A program made the position numbers and the translations under genes. This document shows positions 1 to 7,869 of a stretch of DNA of 64,000 nt, one piece after another. Source of the stretch: Varunaivibrio sulfuroxidans (GTDB taxonomy: Bacteria > Pseudomonadota > Alphaproteobacteria > Rhodospirillales > Magnetovibrionaceae); the NCBI RefSeq assembly GCF_029318635.1, contig NZ_CP119676.1, forward strand, positions 2,679,001 to 2,743,000, read 5' to 3'. Position 1 is the stretch's first letter, and each line of letters begins with the position of its first letter. Below the pieces are notes generated by a model. It had not been told where the DNA came from and ran no database searches. It saw only the letters and a list, made by a program, of their open reading frames with translations.

Positions 1-1440
1 CTTATCACGCCCGTTGCCCGATTGTTTGTAGCCGCCGAAGGGCATCGTCATATCGCCGCCGTCCCAGCAGTTGACCCACACGCTGCCCGCGCGCAGACGC
101 CGCGCGACGGCGTGGGCGCGCTTGAGATTGGAGGTCCACAATCCGGCGGCGAGGCCGAAGGTGGTGTCGTTGGCGATGGCCAGCGCCTCTTCCTCGTCGC
201 GGAAGGTGAGCGTGGACAGAACCGGCCCGAAAATTTCTTCGCGCGCGATGCGCATGGTGTTGACGACGTTGTCGAATACCGTGGGGGCGATGTAAAAACC
301 GCCACTGTTGTGCAGCACGCGTTCGCCGCCGCACAACAGGCGCGCGCCCTCGTCCTTTCCGATTTCGATGTAGTCGAGGACGCGCTTCATATGGCCTTCC
401 TCGACCATCGCCCCCATCCGCGTCGCGGGATCGAGCGGGTCGCCCGGGTGCATGGCCTGGGCGGTGGCCAGAACCTTTTCCATGAAGGCGTCCTTGATGG
501 TGTCCTGCACCAAGAGGCGCGAGGCCGCGGTGCATACCTCGCCCTGGTTGTAAAATATCCCGATCGCCGCCTGCCGAGCGGCGTTGTCCAGGTCGTCGCA
601 GTCGGCGAAGACGATGTTCGGCGACTTGCCGCCGCATTCCAGCCAAACCCGCTTCATGTTCGACTGTCCGGCGTATTGCAAGAACAGCTTGCCGACCTCG
701 CCCGAGCCGGTGAAGGCGATGCAATCGACGTCGTCGTGCAGACCTAAGGCGCGCCCCGCGGTGGGGCCGAAGCCGGAAACCACGTTGAGGACGCCCTCGG
801 GCAGTCCCGCCTCCATCGCCAGTTCACCGATGCGCAGGGCCGTCAGGGGGGATTGTTCGGCGGGCTTAAGGACGACCGAGTTTCCCCCCGCGAGGGCGGG
901 TCCCAGCTTCCACATCGCCATCAGAAGGGGGAAATTCCAGGGCACCACCGCGCCGACGACGCCGATCGCCTCGCGGGTGACGGCGCCCAGAGCGCCGGGG
1001 CCGGTAGGGGCGATTTCGTCGTAAATTTTATCGCACGCCTCGCCGTTCCAGCGGATGGCGTTGGCCGAGGACGGGATATCGACGCTCAGGCTGTCGCCGA
1101 TCGGCTTGCCCATGTCGATGGTCTCCAAGATCGCCAGTTCTTCGCCATGCTTTTCGATCAAATCGGCGAGACGGATCAAGATTTTTTTACGTTCCTTGGG
1201 GGCCATGCGGGACCAGTGGCCGGCATTAAAGGCGCGCCGGGCGGCGGCGACGGCAAGCTCGACGTCGGCGTCGTCCCCTTCGGCGATCTCGGCGATGACT
1301 TTTCCGGTTCCGGGGTTGACGCAGGGAAACGTCTTGCCCGAGACGGCGTCCCGGTAGCGCCCGTCGATGAACAATTTCGACGGCAAGGAAAGCGCCTGGG
1401 CGCGTTGGCTGTAATCTTCGAAGGTGCGCGGGCTTGACAT
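1..1440 (-). CDS. NAD(P)-dependent aldehyde dehydrogenase, PuuC-like (3' end outside window)
   Basis: The 480 codons visible encode an ALDH-superfamily enzyme that oxidises an aldehyde to the acid with NAD(P). The cofactor-binding segment contains VVPWNFPLLMAMWK, the general-base glutamate lies in WLECGGKSPN, and the nucleophile is the Cys of GEVCTAASR. The last residues seen are GGYKQSGNGRDK, a conserved near-C-terminal motif, so only some 15-20 residues are missing. The ATG at 1440 has GGAGAAG upstream. It lies 47 bp downstream of a PuuR-like regulator on the same strand, which suggests gamma-glutamyl-aminobutyraldehyde or a related polyamine-derived aldehyde as substrate. Substrate is inferred from that context; betaine or other aldehydes remain possible. 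Confidence 0.9.
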   Translation of the reverse strand, partial: MSSPRTFEDYSQRAQALSLPSKLFIDGRYRDAVSGKTFPCVNPGTGKVIAEIAEGDDADVELAVAAARRAFNAGHWSRMAPKERKKILIRLADLIEKHGEELAILETIDMGKPIGDSLSVDIPSSANAIRWNGEACDKIYDEIAPTGPGALGAVTREAIGVVGAVVPWNFPLLMAMWKLGPALAGGNSVVLKPAEQSPLTALRIGELAMEAGLPEGVLNVVSGFGPTAGRALGLHDDVDCIAFTGSGEVGKLFLQYAGQSNMKRVWLECGGKSPNIVFADCDDLDNAARQAAIGIFYNQGEVCTAASRLLVQDTIKDAFMEKVLATAQAMHPGDPLDPATRMGAMVEEGHMKRVLDYIEIGKDEGARLLCGGERVLHNSGGFYIAPTVFDNVVNTMRIAREEIFGPVLSTLTFRDEEEALAIANDTTFGLAAGLWTSNLKRAHAVARRLRAGSVWVNCWDGGDMTMPFGGYKQSGNGRDK

Positions 1441-1487
1441 GATGGCTTCTCCGTTGGGTGCGGCGGTTTTTCGATAACGGCGGCGGA

Positions 1488-2036
1488 TCAGAAAGATGGC
1501 GGGGTGGCGGCGCTGACGACGACGCATTCCGCGTCCGACGTGTTGCGAAAGCGGTGTGGCGTCTTGGTGTCGATGTAATAGGCCTCGCCTTCCTCCAGGA
1601 CGCGGACTTTATGCCCGACGGTGAGTTCGACCTTTCCCTTGATGACGATGCCCGCTTCCTCGCCGTCGGAGGACAGCAGTTTCTCGCCCGAATGCGCGCC
1701 TGGGATGTAGGTTTCATGAAGGAAACGCAGGGCGCGGTGTTTGCGCATCGCCCCGACCAGGCGCAACGTCGTGCCGTTGTCGTCGAACGCCACCAGTTCG
1801 TCCTCGGCGTAGAACACTTTCTCCTCAACATCTAAATCGAGGGTTAAAAACGTAATCAGCGACATCGAAAACCCGCTAAGGACTTTTTTTAATGAATCGA
1901 TCGACGGGCTGACCTTGTTTTGCTCGATCAACGAGATGGTGCTGTTGGTCACGCCGGCGAGACGCGCCAATTCTCGTTGGGATAGGTTGTAAATGGAGCG
2001 CACCGCCTTGAGGCGTGCGCCGATATCGCTGCTCAT
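1488..2036 (-). CDS. puuR: XRE-family regulator with cupin domain, PuuR-like
   Basis: This 182-residue protein has an N-terminal helix-turn-helix (about residues 8-62, with LSQRELARLAGVTNSTIS) and a C-terminal cupin_2 barrel (about 110-180, with the PGAHSGEK and TPHRFRNTS strands). That architecture is typical of PuuR, the repressor of putrescine catabolism. It is the first gene of a two-gene minus-strand unit with the aldehyde dehydrogenase and probably controls that unit and itself. The PuuR name rests on architecture and the neighbouring gene; the ligand cannot be read from sequence. Confidence 0.8.
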   Translation of the reverse strand: MSSDIGARLKAVRSIYNLSQRELARLAGVTNSTISLIEQNKVSPSIDSLKKVLSGFSMSLITFLTLDLDVEEKVFYAEDELVAFDDNGTTLRLVGAMRKHRALRFLHETYIPGAHSGEKLLSSDGEEAGIVIKGKVELTVGHKVRVLEEGEAYYIDTKTPHRFRNTSDAECVVVSAATPPSF

Positions 2037-2243
2037 GGTCCGGAACCTTCAGGCATGCGTTAGGGCAGAAAGCGGCGAACGGGTTCGCCGGCGGATGTCA
2101 AACATTCTACACAACTTACAATTTCGTATTCCATAAAAATGAGATGGTTGAGGGATGAATTTTTGTTTTTTGTAAATTTTATTTATCAATAGGGCGTGGT
2201 TATTTTCGTGGCGTCGGCTTCGTCGGGCGCTCCTCGGTCATTT

Positions 2244-2259
2244 TGTGACCATGATCACT
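2244..2259. promoter_or_regulatory. CRP/FNR-type half-site palindrome
   Basis: TGTGA-CCATGA-TCACT matches the TGTGA-N6-TCACA layout recognised by CRP/FNR-family regulators in 9 of 10 fixed positions. It lies about 54 bp before the lipoprotein start and between divergently read genes, so it could serve either. The region 2037-2312 is otherwise AT-rich promoter DNA with no gene. Confidence 0.4.
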
Positions 2260-2312
2260 GAAAATAACCGGTTTTGAGACCATGGTGAGCGAAATTACGG
2301 GAAGGCCAAAGC

Positions 2313-3533
2313 ATGGATACGAAGATGATGAGAAACCCTTGGCGCGCCACGCCATTCCTTGGGGGCTGTTTGGGGCTTATCCTTGTATTGGCGGCGTGCG
2401 CGGCCCCTGGCGACGGGGCGCGGAACGCGGCTTCCCCTCAGGCGCGCGCCATCGCAACGCAACCTTTTGGCGCTTATGGCGCGAGCATCGAACGCTTGCG
2501 CCGGGCGCGCGCCGCGCATCCCGAAGATATCGACCTGACGGTGGCGCTTGCGCGCAACCTGCGTTACGCGGGTAAGGCCGATGCCGCGGCCAAGGTGCTG
2601 GCCGACGCCCCGGCAAGGTTCGCCAAAAATGGACGATTTTTGGCCGAATTGGGCGCGGTTCGCCTCGCCCGGGGAGATTTTTCTGCAGGTTTGGCGGCGC
2701 TCAAAAAGGCCGAGGCGCAAACGCCGGGAGACTGGCGCGTGTTGTCGTCCCTGGGCGTGGCGAACGACCTGATGGGGGCGCACGGTCCCGCCCAGGCGGC
2801 GTTCGCCGAGGCGCTTAAGGCGTGTCCCGACAACGCCGCGATTATGAATAATTTGGCGATATCCCAGGCTTTGTCGGGGCGCATGGACGACGCCATCGTA
2901 ACCTTGCGCCGCGCCTTGGCGTTGGATCGCCACCGCCGCCAAATCGACGCTAATTTAGGCGTATTCCTCGACATCAAGGGGCAATGCCCGAGCTGCGGCG
3001 CGGCGCGTCTGAGCACGTTGAGCGCAACATTTTTCGCCCCCTCGCCGACGGCCCTTGGCGAGGATGAGACTTGCCCGCGCAGTTCCGGGAAAACCGACGC
3101 GCCATCATCTGAAATCAAGACGGCGCCGTTTGCCCGTCTGATGCAAAAATCGGCGACGCCCTCGGTCAATATTGAGGTTCATTTCCGCTTCGATTCCGCG
3201 GTGTTGCAGGGCGGCGCCCAAGGCGTTCTCGACGCCCTGGGACGGACCTTGTTGTTGCCGGCGCTGAAGGACGTCCGCTTTGAAATTGCCGGCCATACCG
3301 ACGCCGTCGGTTCCGCGTCTTACAATCGGGTGTTGTCCGAATTGCGCGCCGAGGCGGTGAAAAAGTACCTGACCGACCATTTCCAGATCACTCCCGCGCG
3401 TTTGGTGACGCGCGGCTTCGGCGAGGCGCGCCTAATCGACCCGCGCCATCCGGACGGCGCGGTCAACCGCCGCGTTCAGGTCACCCGCCTGCCCCGCGCC
3501 CAGGATGTTTCTTCGGTGGCGGCGGGGCGATGA
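2313..3533 (+). CDS. Outer-membrane lipoprotein with TPR repeats and a C-terminal OmpA peptidoglycan-binding domain
   Basis: The 406-residue protein begins with a lipoprotein signal whose lipobox LAAC places the acylated Cys at residue 29; Ala at +2 predicts the outer membrane. Residues about 55-220 form TPR-type helices, including KADAAAKVLADAP and GRMDDAIVTLRRAL, similar to TadD-like proteins. A low-complexity linker follows. Residues about 285-395 are an OmpA-like domain with FDSAVL, the GHTDAVGS loop and GAVNRRVQV, containing the Asp and Arg that bind diaminopimelate. ATGs at 2325 and 2328 are alternative starts. The two domains are usually on separate proteins, so this looks like a scaffold linking the outer membrane and cell wall. 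Partner unknown. Confidence 0.85.
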   Translation: MDTKMMRNPWRATPFLGGCLGLILVLAACAAPGDGARNAASPQARAIATQPFGAYGASIERLRRARAAHPEDIDLTVALARNLRYAGKADAAAKVLADAPARFAKNGRFLAELGAVRLARGDFSAGLAALKKAEAQTPGDWRVLSSLGVANDLMGAHGPAQAAFAEALKACPDNAAIMNNLAISQALSGRMDDAIVTLRRALALDRHRRQIDANLGVFLDIKGQCPSCGAARLSTLSATFFAPSPTALGEDETCPRSSGKTDAPSSEIKTAPFARLMQKSATPSVNIEVHFRFDSAVLQGGAQGVLDALGRTLLLPALKDVRFEIAGHTDAVGSASYNRVLSELRAEAVKKYLTDHFQITPARLVTRGFGEARLIDPRHPDGAVNRRVQVTRLPRAQDVSSVAAGR

Positions 3534-3564
3534 TATTCGGAAGGAAGACGAGGTCGCGTCTCGC

Positions 3565-5082
3565 TCAGGCCTGAAAAGTGGCTTCGTAGCATTGGCGCAA
3601 CTGACCTTTTTGCACCTTGCCCATCGCATTTCGCGGAAGTTCCTCGACGAAAAAGACCGCCTTGGGTTGTTTGAAGCGCGCCAGATGATCTTTTAGTGCG
3701 GCCAAGACGGAGGGTTCATCCAGCGGAGCACTTCCGTCGGCGACGATCACGGCGGCGACGGCTTCGCCGAAATCGGGGTGCGCGAGCCCGATCACCGCCG
3801 ATTCGATCACGCCTGGGATGGCGTCGATCGCCTGCTCGACTTCCTTGGGGTAAACGTTGAAGCCTCCGGAAATGATTAAATCCTTGGCCCGCCCGACGAT
3901 GGAAATGCGTCCGTCATCGGCGATCGTCGCCATGTCGCCGGTAATGAAAAAACCGTCGGGGCGGAACTCTGCGGCGGTTTTCTCGGGCATTTTCCAATAG
4001 CCCTTGAACACGTTGGGTCCCTTGATTTCGAGCACGCCGATTTCACCGGCCTTAAGTGGCGCACCCCGGTCATCCGTGATGCGCGCGGCGACGTCCGGAA
4101 GCGGATAACCTACCGTGGCGGGGATGCGATCGCCGTCGAGTGGGTTGGAGGCGATCATTCCCGCCTCGGTCATGCCATAACGCTCCAAGATGCGCCGGCC
4201 GGTGCGTTCGGCGAAAGCGTCCGAGGTTTCCGCCAGCAACGGGGCCGAGCCGGAAATGAAAAGACGCATGGCGGCGGTGCTCTCGCGGTTTAGGTTTTTC
4301 AGGGCGAGCAGACGGGTGTAGAACGTCGGCACACCCATGATCACAGTGGCGCGGTCCATCAATCCGAGGACGGTTTGGGCGTCGAACTTGGGTAGGAACC
4401 ACATCGCCGAGCCGTTGAGCAGGGCGCAGTGCACGGCGACGAACAGGCCGTGGACGTGGAAAATCGGTAGGGCGTGGATCAACACATCGCCGGGACGCCA
4501 ACCCCAGATTTGATGCAACGCCAGGGCGTTCGACGCCAGATTGGCGTGGCTCAACATCGCCCCCTTGGAGCGCCCGGTGGTCCCCGAGGTGTATAAAATC
4601 GCGGCGAGGTCGTCGGGTTTGGCGTCGTATATCCAGGGGTCCGGCGCGCAAACATTCGCTTGTTCGCTCAGGTCGCCTGTCCCGTCGGAACCCAAGGTGA
4701 GGACATGGACGACCCCGGCCTCTTGGGCGATGGGGCGCAGCGCTTCCAGCTTTCCCGGATCGCAGACCAGAAGGCGGGGCGTGGCGTCGCCCAGGAAATA
4801 GGCGACCTCGCTTGGCGTGTAGGCGGTGTTGAGCGGCAGGTAAACCGCACCCGCGCGCAGGCAGGCCAGATACAATACCAGGTTTTGCGGGCTTTTTTCG
4901 ATCTGTACACAGACCCTCGCCCCCGGTTCGACGCCGATTTTTTTGAGCAGCCCCGCATATCGTGCGGTTTGCGCGTCCAGCCATCCATAGGACAGCGTGG
5001 GACCGTCCGGGATCAGCAAGGCGTCGGCGTCGGGGTTTTGCGGAAAGCGGCTGGCGAGCAGTGCGAAAAGGTTGGCGTTCAT
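3565..5082 (-). CDS. matB: Malonyl-CoA synthetase (MatB-type acyl-CoA ligase)
   Basis: The 505-residue adenylate-forming enzyme would convert malonate, ATP and CoA to malonyl-CoA, AMP and pyrophosphate in the cytoplasm. It carries the ATP loop YTSGTTGRSKGAML, the adenine motif ERYGMTEAG, the hinge GRAKDLIISGGFNVYPKEVE, and the catalytic lysine in LPRNAMGKVQK. Length and motifs agree with MatB of rhizobia and Rhodopseudomonas. It is followed on the same strand by nothing but sits just downstream of the GntR regulator and across from a TRAP transporter, as in malonate gene sets. No malonyl-CoA decarboxylase is in the window. Methylmalonate or another short dicarboxylate is the alternative substrate. 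Confidence 0.85.
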   Translation of the reverse strand: MNANLFALLASRFPQNPDADALLIPDGPTLSYGWLDAQTARYAGLLKKIGVEPGARVCVQIEKSPQNLVLYLACLRAGAVYLPLNTAYTPSEVAYFLGDATPRLLVCDPGKLEALRPIAQEAGVVHVLTLGSDGTGDLSEQANVCAPDPWIYDAKPDDLAAILYTSGTTGRSKGAMLSHANLASNALALHQIWGWRPGDVLIHALPIFHVHGLFVAVHCALLNGSAMWFLPKFDAQTVLGLMDRATVIMGVPTFYTRLLALKNLNRESTAAMRLFISGSAPLLAETSDAFAERTGRRILERYGMTEAGMIASNPLDGDRIPATVGYPLPDVAARITDDRGAPLKAGEIGVLEIKGPNVFKGYWKMPEKTAAEFRPDGFFITGDMATIADDGRISIVGRAKDLIISGGFNVYPKEVEQAIDAIPGVIESAVIGLAHPDFGEAVAAVIVADGSAPLDEPSVLAALKDHLARFKQPKAVFFVEELPRNAMGKVQKGQLRQCYEATFQA

Positions 5083-5112
5083 TCGCAGTTCGAAGTCCTG
5101 AAAGTGGGGGGG

Positions 5113-5787
5113 TCAAATGGCGGGACGCAACATGTCTTCGGGAAGATTGGCGATGAGGTCGTTGAACATGTCGCCCTGGACGGTGAGATGTTTTTGCATC
5201 AGTTTTTCGGCGCACGCGTCATCTCCCGAAACAATGGCGTCCAGGATTTCGGCGTGTTCGCCGAACGAGGCGTGCAGGCGGTTGTGTTGGCGCAGTTGCA
5301 GACGGCGATATGGCGCCAAACGATTGCGTAAGGCCCGGGTTTGATCCGCCAGATAGCCGTTGTGCGCACCGCCGTAGATCGTTTCGTGAAAGCGGACGTT
5401 GGCGGCGTAATACTCGTCGGGGGCGCCTTGGTGGGCGAGGCGGGCGCAGGTGTCGTGAATTTCGCGAAGATCTCGGCGTTCTTGCGGCGTGAGGCGGCGC
5501 GCGGCGAGGCCCGCGCACAGGCCTTCCAAACCGGCCATGGTTTCGAACATTTCCATCAGCTGACGAATGCCGATAGTCGCAACCAGCGCGCCGCGATTGG
5601 GGCGCAGTTCGACCAAGCCGATCGAGGCCAGTTGGCGCAAGGCCTCGCGCACCGGCGTGCGCGACACGCCGAAGCGCACCGTTAGCGACATTTCATCCAG
5701 CCGTGTTCCCGGGCGTAATGCGCCGGTGATGATCTCTTGCTCCAATTGTGCGCGTAGAACTTGAGCGCGGATTTTTGCGCCTGACAC
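5113..5787 (-). CDS. matR: GntR-family regulator with FCD domain, MatR/GtrA-like
   Basis: This 224-residue regulator has a winged helix at about residues 12-75 (TRLDEMSLTVRFGVSRTPVREAL is the recognition region) and a C-terminal all-helical FCD ligand domain with RFHETIYGGAHN, which carries typical metal or carboxylate-binding His residues. The start is GTG at 5787 with GGAGG upstream. It is transcribed away from the TRAP genes and towards matB, 30 bp before the matB start, so both probably form one unit. It likely represses the divergent transporter through the palindrome at 6026-6035. The malonate assignment comes from the neighbours. Confidence 0.8.
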   Translation of the reverse strand: MSGAKIRAQVLRAQLEQEIITGALRPGTRLDEMSLTVRFGVSRTPVREALRQLASIGLVELRPNRGALVATIGIRQLMEMFETMAGLEGLCAGLAARRLTPQERRDLREIHDTCARLAHQGAPDEYYAANVRFHETIYGGAHNGYLADQTRALRNRLAPYRRLQLRQHNRLHASFGEHAEILDAIVSGDDACAEKLMQKHLTVQGDMFNDLIANLPEDMLRPAI

Positions 5788-6025
5788 AGAGCGTCCTCCC
5801 TACCGTCCAGCCTTCCTTCGTTCCCGGATCGTCCTGTCGCTATCCTCGGGGTCCGGGTTTTCGTTCCGGTCCCTTAATACTTTCGGTGATACCCCGGCGA
5901 CCGTGTCGGTCCAGTATTGCGATCTGTGGAAAAAAGCGCAAACGACAACCGTGGGGCGCCCCAGCGTGGCGCGCCCCAACACAGGGCTAGGTTAGCGCCA
6001 TCAAAAAGAATAAGGGAAGAGTTTT

Positions 6026-6035
6026 TTGTATACAA
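6026..6035. promoter_or_regulatory. Likely GntR/FCD operator TTGTATACAA
   Basis: A perfect 10-bp palindrome fitting the TNGTNNACNA pattern of FCD-type GntR regulators. It ends six bases before the -35 box of the transporter promoter, where a bound repressor would block RNA polymerase. Confidence 0.55.
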
Positions 6036-6041
6036 TTTGGT

Positions 6042-6070
6042 TTGACAGGTATTCAACCGAGCCATAAATT
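6042..6070 (+). promoter_or_regulatory. Promoter of the TRAP transporter genes
   Basis: Perfect -35 TTGACA at 6042-6047, a 17-bp spacer, and -10-like TAAATT at 6065-6070. The leader that follows contains the inverted repeat GATGTC-N7-GACATC at 6104-6122 before the start at 6155. The remaining DNA between 5788 and 6025 shows no gene. Confidence 0.6.
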
Positions 6071-6154
6071 GTTCCCGACGCCTGGGGAGGCTGTCAACAT
6101 CAAGATGTCGTCTAAAGACATCATGAAAATGATACAAGGTGTGGGAGAACATCA

Positions 6155-7168
6155 ATGACCCTATTTTTGAAGACCGCGGTGGGAACCGCGGCGATTGTCG
6201 TATCCATGGGGCTGGCGTCCGCCGGTTTTTTCGCGCCGACCGCCGGTGCGACGACGCTCAAAGCGTCCCATCAGTGGAACACCTCCGACGTGCGCCATAA
6301 AATGATGCAGATCATCGCCGATGATGTCGCCAAGGCGAACGTCGATCTGAAAATCAAAATTTACCCGTCGAAGTCCCTATACAAGCCGAAAGAACAATGG
6401 ACGCCGTTGACGCGCGGCCAGCTTGACCTGACGGCCTTTCCGCTGGCTTACGCCGCGGGGCAACATCCCGAATTCGACGCCACGTTGATGCCGGGGTTGG
6501 TCAAGAACCACGAGCATGCGCGCCGGTTGAACAATTCAAAATTCATGGCGGACATCAAAAAAATCATCAACAAATCCGGCGTGATGGTGATTGCCGATAC
6601 GTGGCTTGCGGGTGGGTTCGCCTCGCGCAAGCAGTGCATTCGCGGTCCCGAAACCATGAAGGGGCTGGTGACCCGCGCCGCCGGTAAGGCTTTCGAGCAA
6701 ATGCTGGTCGGGGCCGGGGCGTCGATCGCTTCGATGCCCAGTTCCGAAATATACACCGCCATGCAGACCGGCGTGTTGGATGCGGCGAACACCAGTTCGG
6801 GCAGTTTCGTTTCTTACCGCATCTACGAACAGGCCAAGTGCATGACGGCCCCCGGCGATCAGGCCCTGTGGTTTATGTACGAACCTATTTTGATGTCCAC
6901 CAAGTCGTTCAACAAACTGAACAAGGCCCAGCAAAAAGCCATTCTCGCCGCCGGAAAGAAAGCCGAGGCCTTCTTCTTCGACGCCGCCAAGGGCCTCGAC
7001 GACAAGATGGTCAAGGTGTTCAAGAAAGCCGGGGTCAAGGTGATCACCATGACCAAGGCCGAAGCCGACGCCTGGCGCGCCATCGCCAAGAAAACGTCTT
7101 ACGCCGAATTCGAGAAAAAAGTTCCGGGCGGTAAGAAGTTGATCGAGGAAGCCCTCGCCGTTCAGTAA
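6155..7168 (+). CDS. matP: TRAP transporter solute-binding protein (DctP family), probably malonate
   Basis: The 337-residue periplasmic protein has a Sec signal peptide (about residues 1-32, ending in TAGA) followed by the DctP fold. Recognisable parts are KASHQWNTSDVRHKMM at the mature N-terminus, LTRGQLDLTAFPL, and the MQTGVLDAANTSS segment. It would capture the carboxylate substrate and deliver it to the QM permease. The gene is followed by a hairpin and a terminator before the permease genes, which would allow more binding protein than permease. The substrate is inferred from the adjacent matB and FCD regulator; a MatPQM system of this kind is known in Sinorhizobium. Confidence 0.85.
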   Translation: MTLFLKTAVGTAAIVVSMGLASAGFFAPTAGATTLKASHQWNTSDVRHKMMQIIADDVAKANVDLKIKIYPSKSLYKPKEQWTPLTRGQLDLTAFPLAYAAGQHPEFDATLMPGLVKNHEHARRLNNSKFMADIKKIINKSGVMVIADTWLAGGFASRKQCIRGPETMKGLVTRAAGKAFEQMLVGAGASIASMPSSEIYTAMQTGVLDAANTSSGSFVSYRIYEQAKCMTAPGDQALWFMYEPILMSTKSFNKLNKAQQKAILAAGKKAEAFFFDAAKGLDDKMVKVFKKAGVKVITMTKAEADAWRAIAKKTSYAEFEKKVPGGKKLIEEALAVQ

Positions 7169-7192
7169 CGCCGTATCGTCGGCGCCCTTTCC

Positions 7193-7245
7193 GGGACCAC
7201 CAGCCATGGTTATGATCACCCCTCTCCTGTGTGGGTGGTGGTTCC
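7193..7245 (+). other. mRNA hairpin between matP and matQ
   Basis: The arms 7193-7205 and 7233-7245 pair over 12 of 13 positions including one G-U. Such a structure directly after a binding-protein gene can protect its mRNA from 3' exonucleases. Confidence 0.45.
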
Positions 7246-7274
7246 GGTTCGTCTTCTGAGTTCCGGCCCGTATC

Positions 7275-7299
7275 CGGTCCTGTTTCGGGACCGTTTTTT
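7275..7299 (+). terminator. Rho-independent terminator or attenuator inside the TRAP operon
   Basis: Stem CGGTCC/GGACCG with a seven-base loop followed immediately by six T residues, 40 bp ahead of the matQ start. Partial read-through would set the ratio of binding protein to permease. Confidence 0.6.
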
Positions 7300-7339
7300 C
7301 GATTTTTCAGCGCGACACTCAAAGTTAAGGTTCCCCGAG

Positions 7340-7867
7340 GTGGATATTTTCATTCGTTCGATTCGCGCCATGTCCACGGCTTGTGGCGTTTTCGCTTCCT
7401 TGCTGGTCGCCTCGGCGATTCTGGTCGTCTGCCAGATGGTGGTTTGGCGGTATTTCCTCAACGCATCGACAGTGTGGCAAACCGACTACATCACGTTTTC
7501 CCTGGTTGGGGCGGCCCTGATCGGCAGCCCGTACGTCCTGTTGATCAAAGGCCACGTCAATGTCGAATTGCTGCCCCATTACCTTGGCCACCGCGCCCGT
7601 GTCGTTCTGGCGTTGCTGGCGTGCTTGGGCGGGTTGACGTTTTCGTTGGTTTTGGCGTGGAGCGGCGGCAATCTTTTCCTCGAAGCCTGGGAGGGGGGGT
7701 GGCGCACCGAAACGGTGTGGGAGCTTCCGTTATGGATTCCCTATCTCGCCATGCCCGTCGGCATCGGCCTAATGGCGCTGCAATATGTCGCGGATATCCT
7801 GGCCTTGCTTAGCGGGAGGGAGATGCCTTTCGCGATGGCGGCCCATAGCGCGTTGGAGGGTGAGTAA
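7340..7867 (+). CDS. matQ: TRAP transporter small permease (DctQ family)
   Basis: About 175 residues with four predicted membrane helices (starting near ACGVFASLLVASAILVV, then ITFSLVGAALIGS, VVLALLACLGG and WIPYLAMPVGIGLMAL). Trp-Arg-Tyr at the end of helix one is typical of DctQ. I place the start at GTG 7340, with AAGTTAAGG about nine bases upstream; an open frame extends back to ATG 7229, but it reads through the terminator hairpin, and ATG 7370 is a shorter option. The stop is two bases before the matM start, indicating translational coupling. It forms the membrane complex with the large subunit. Confidence 0.8.
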   Translation: MDIFIRSIRAMSTACGVFASLLVASAILVVCQMVVWRYFLNASTVWQTDYITFSLVGAALIGSPYVLLIKGHVNVELLPHYLGHRARVVLALLACLGGLTFSLVLAWSGGNLFLEAWEGGWRTETVWELPLWIPYLAMPVGIGLMALQYVADILALLSGREMPFAMAAHSALEGE

Positions 7868-7869
7868 CC

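Noticed and set aside
7229..7339. N-terminal extension of the TRAP small permease from ATG 7229
   Set aside because: It would translate through the operon's hairpin and terminator and add residues the family lacks.
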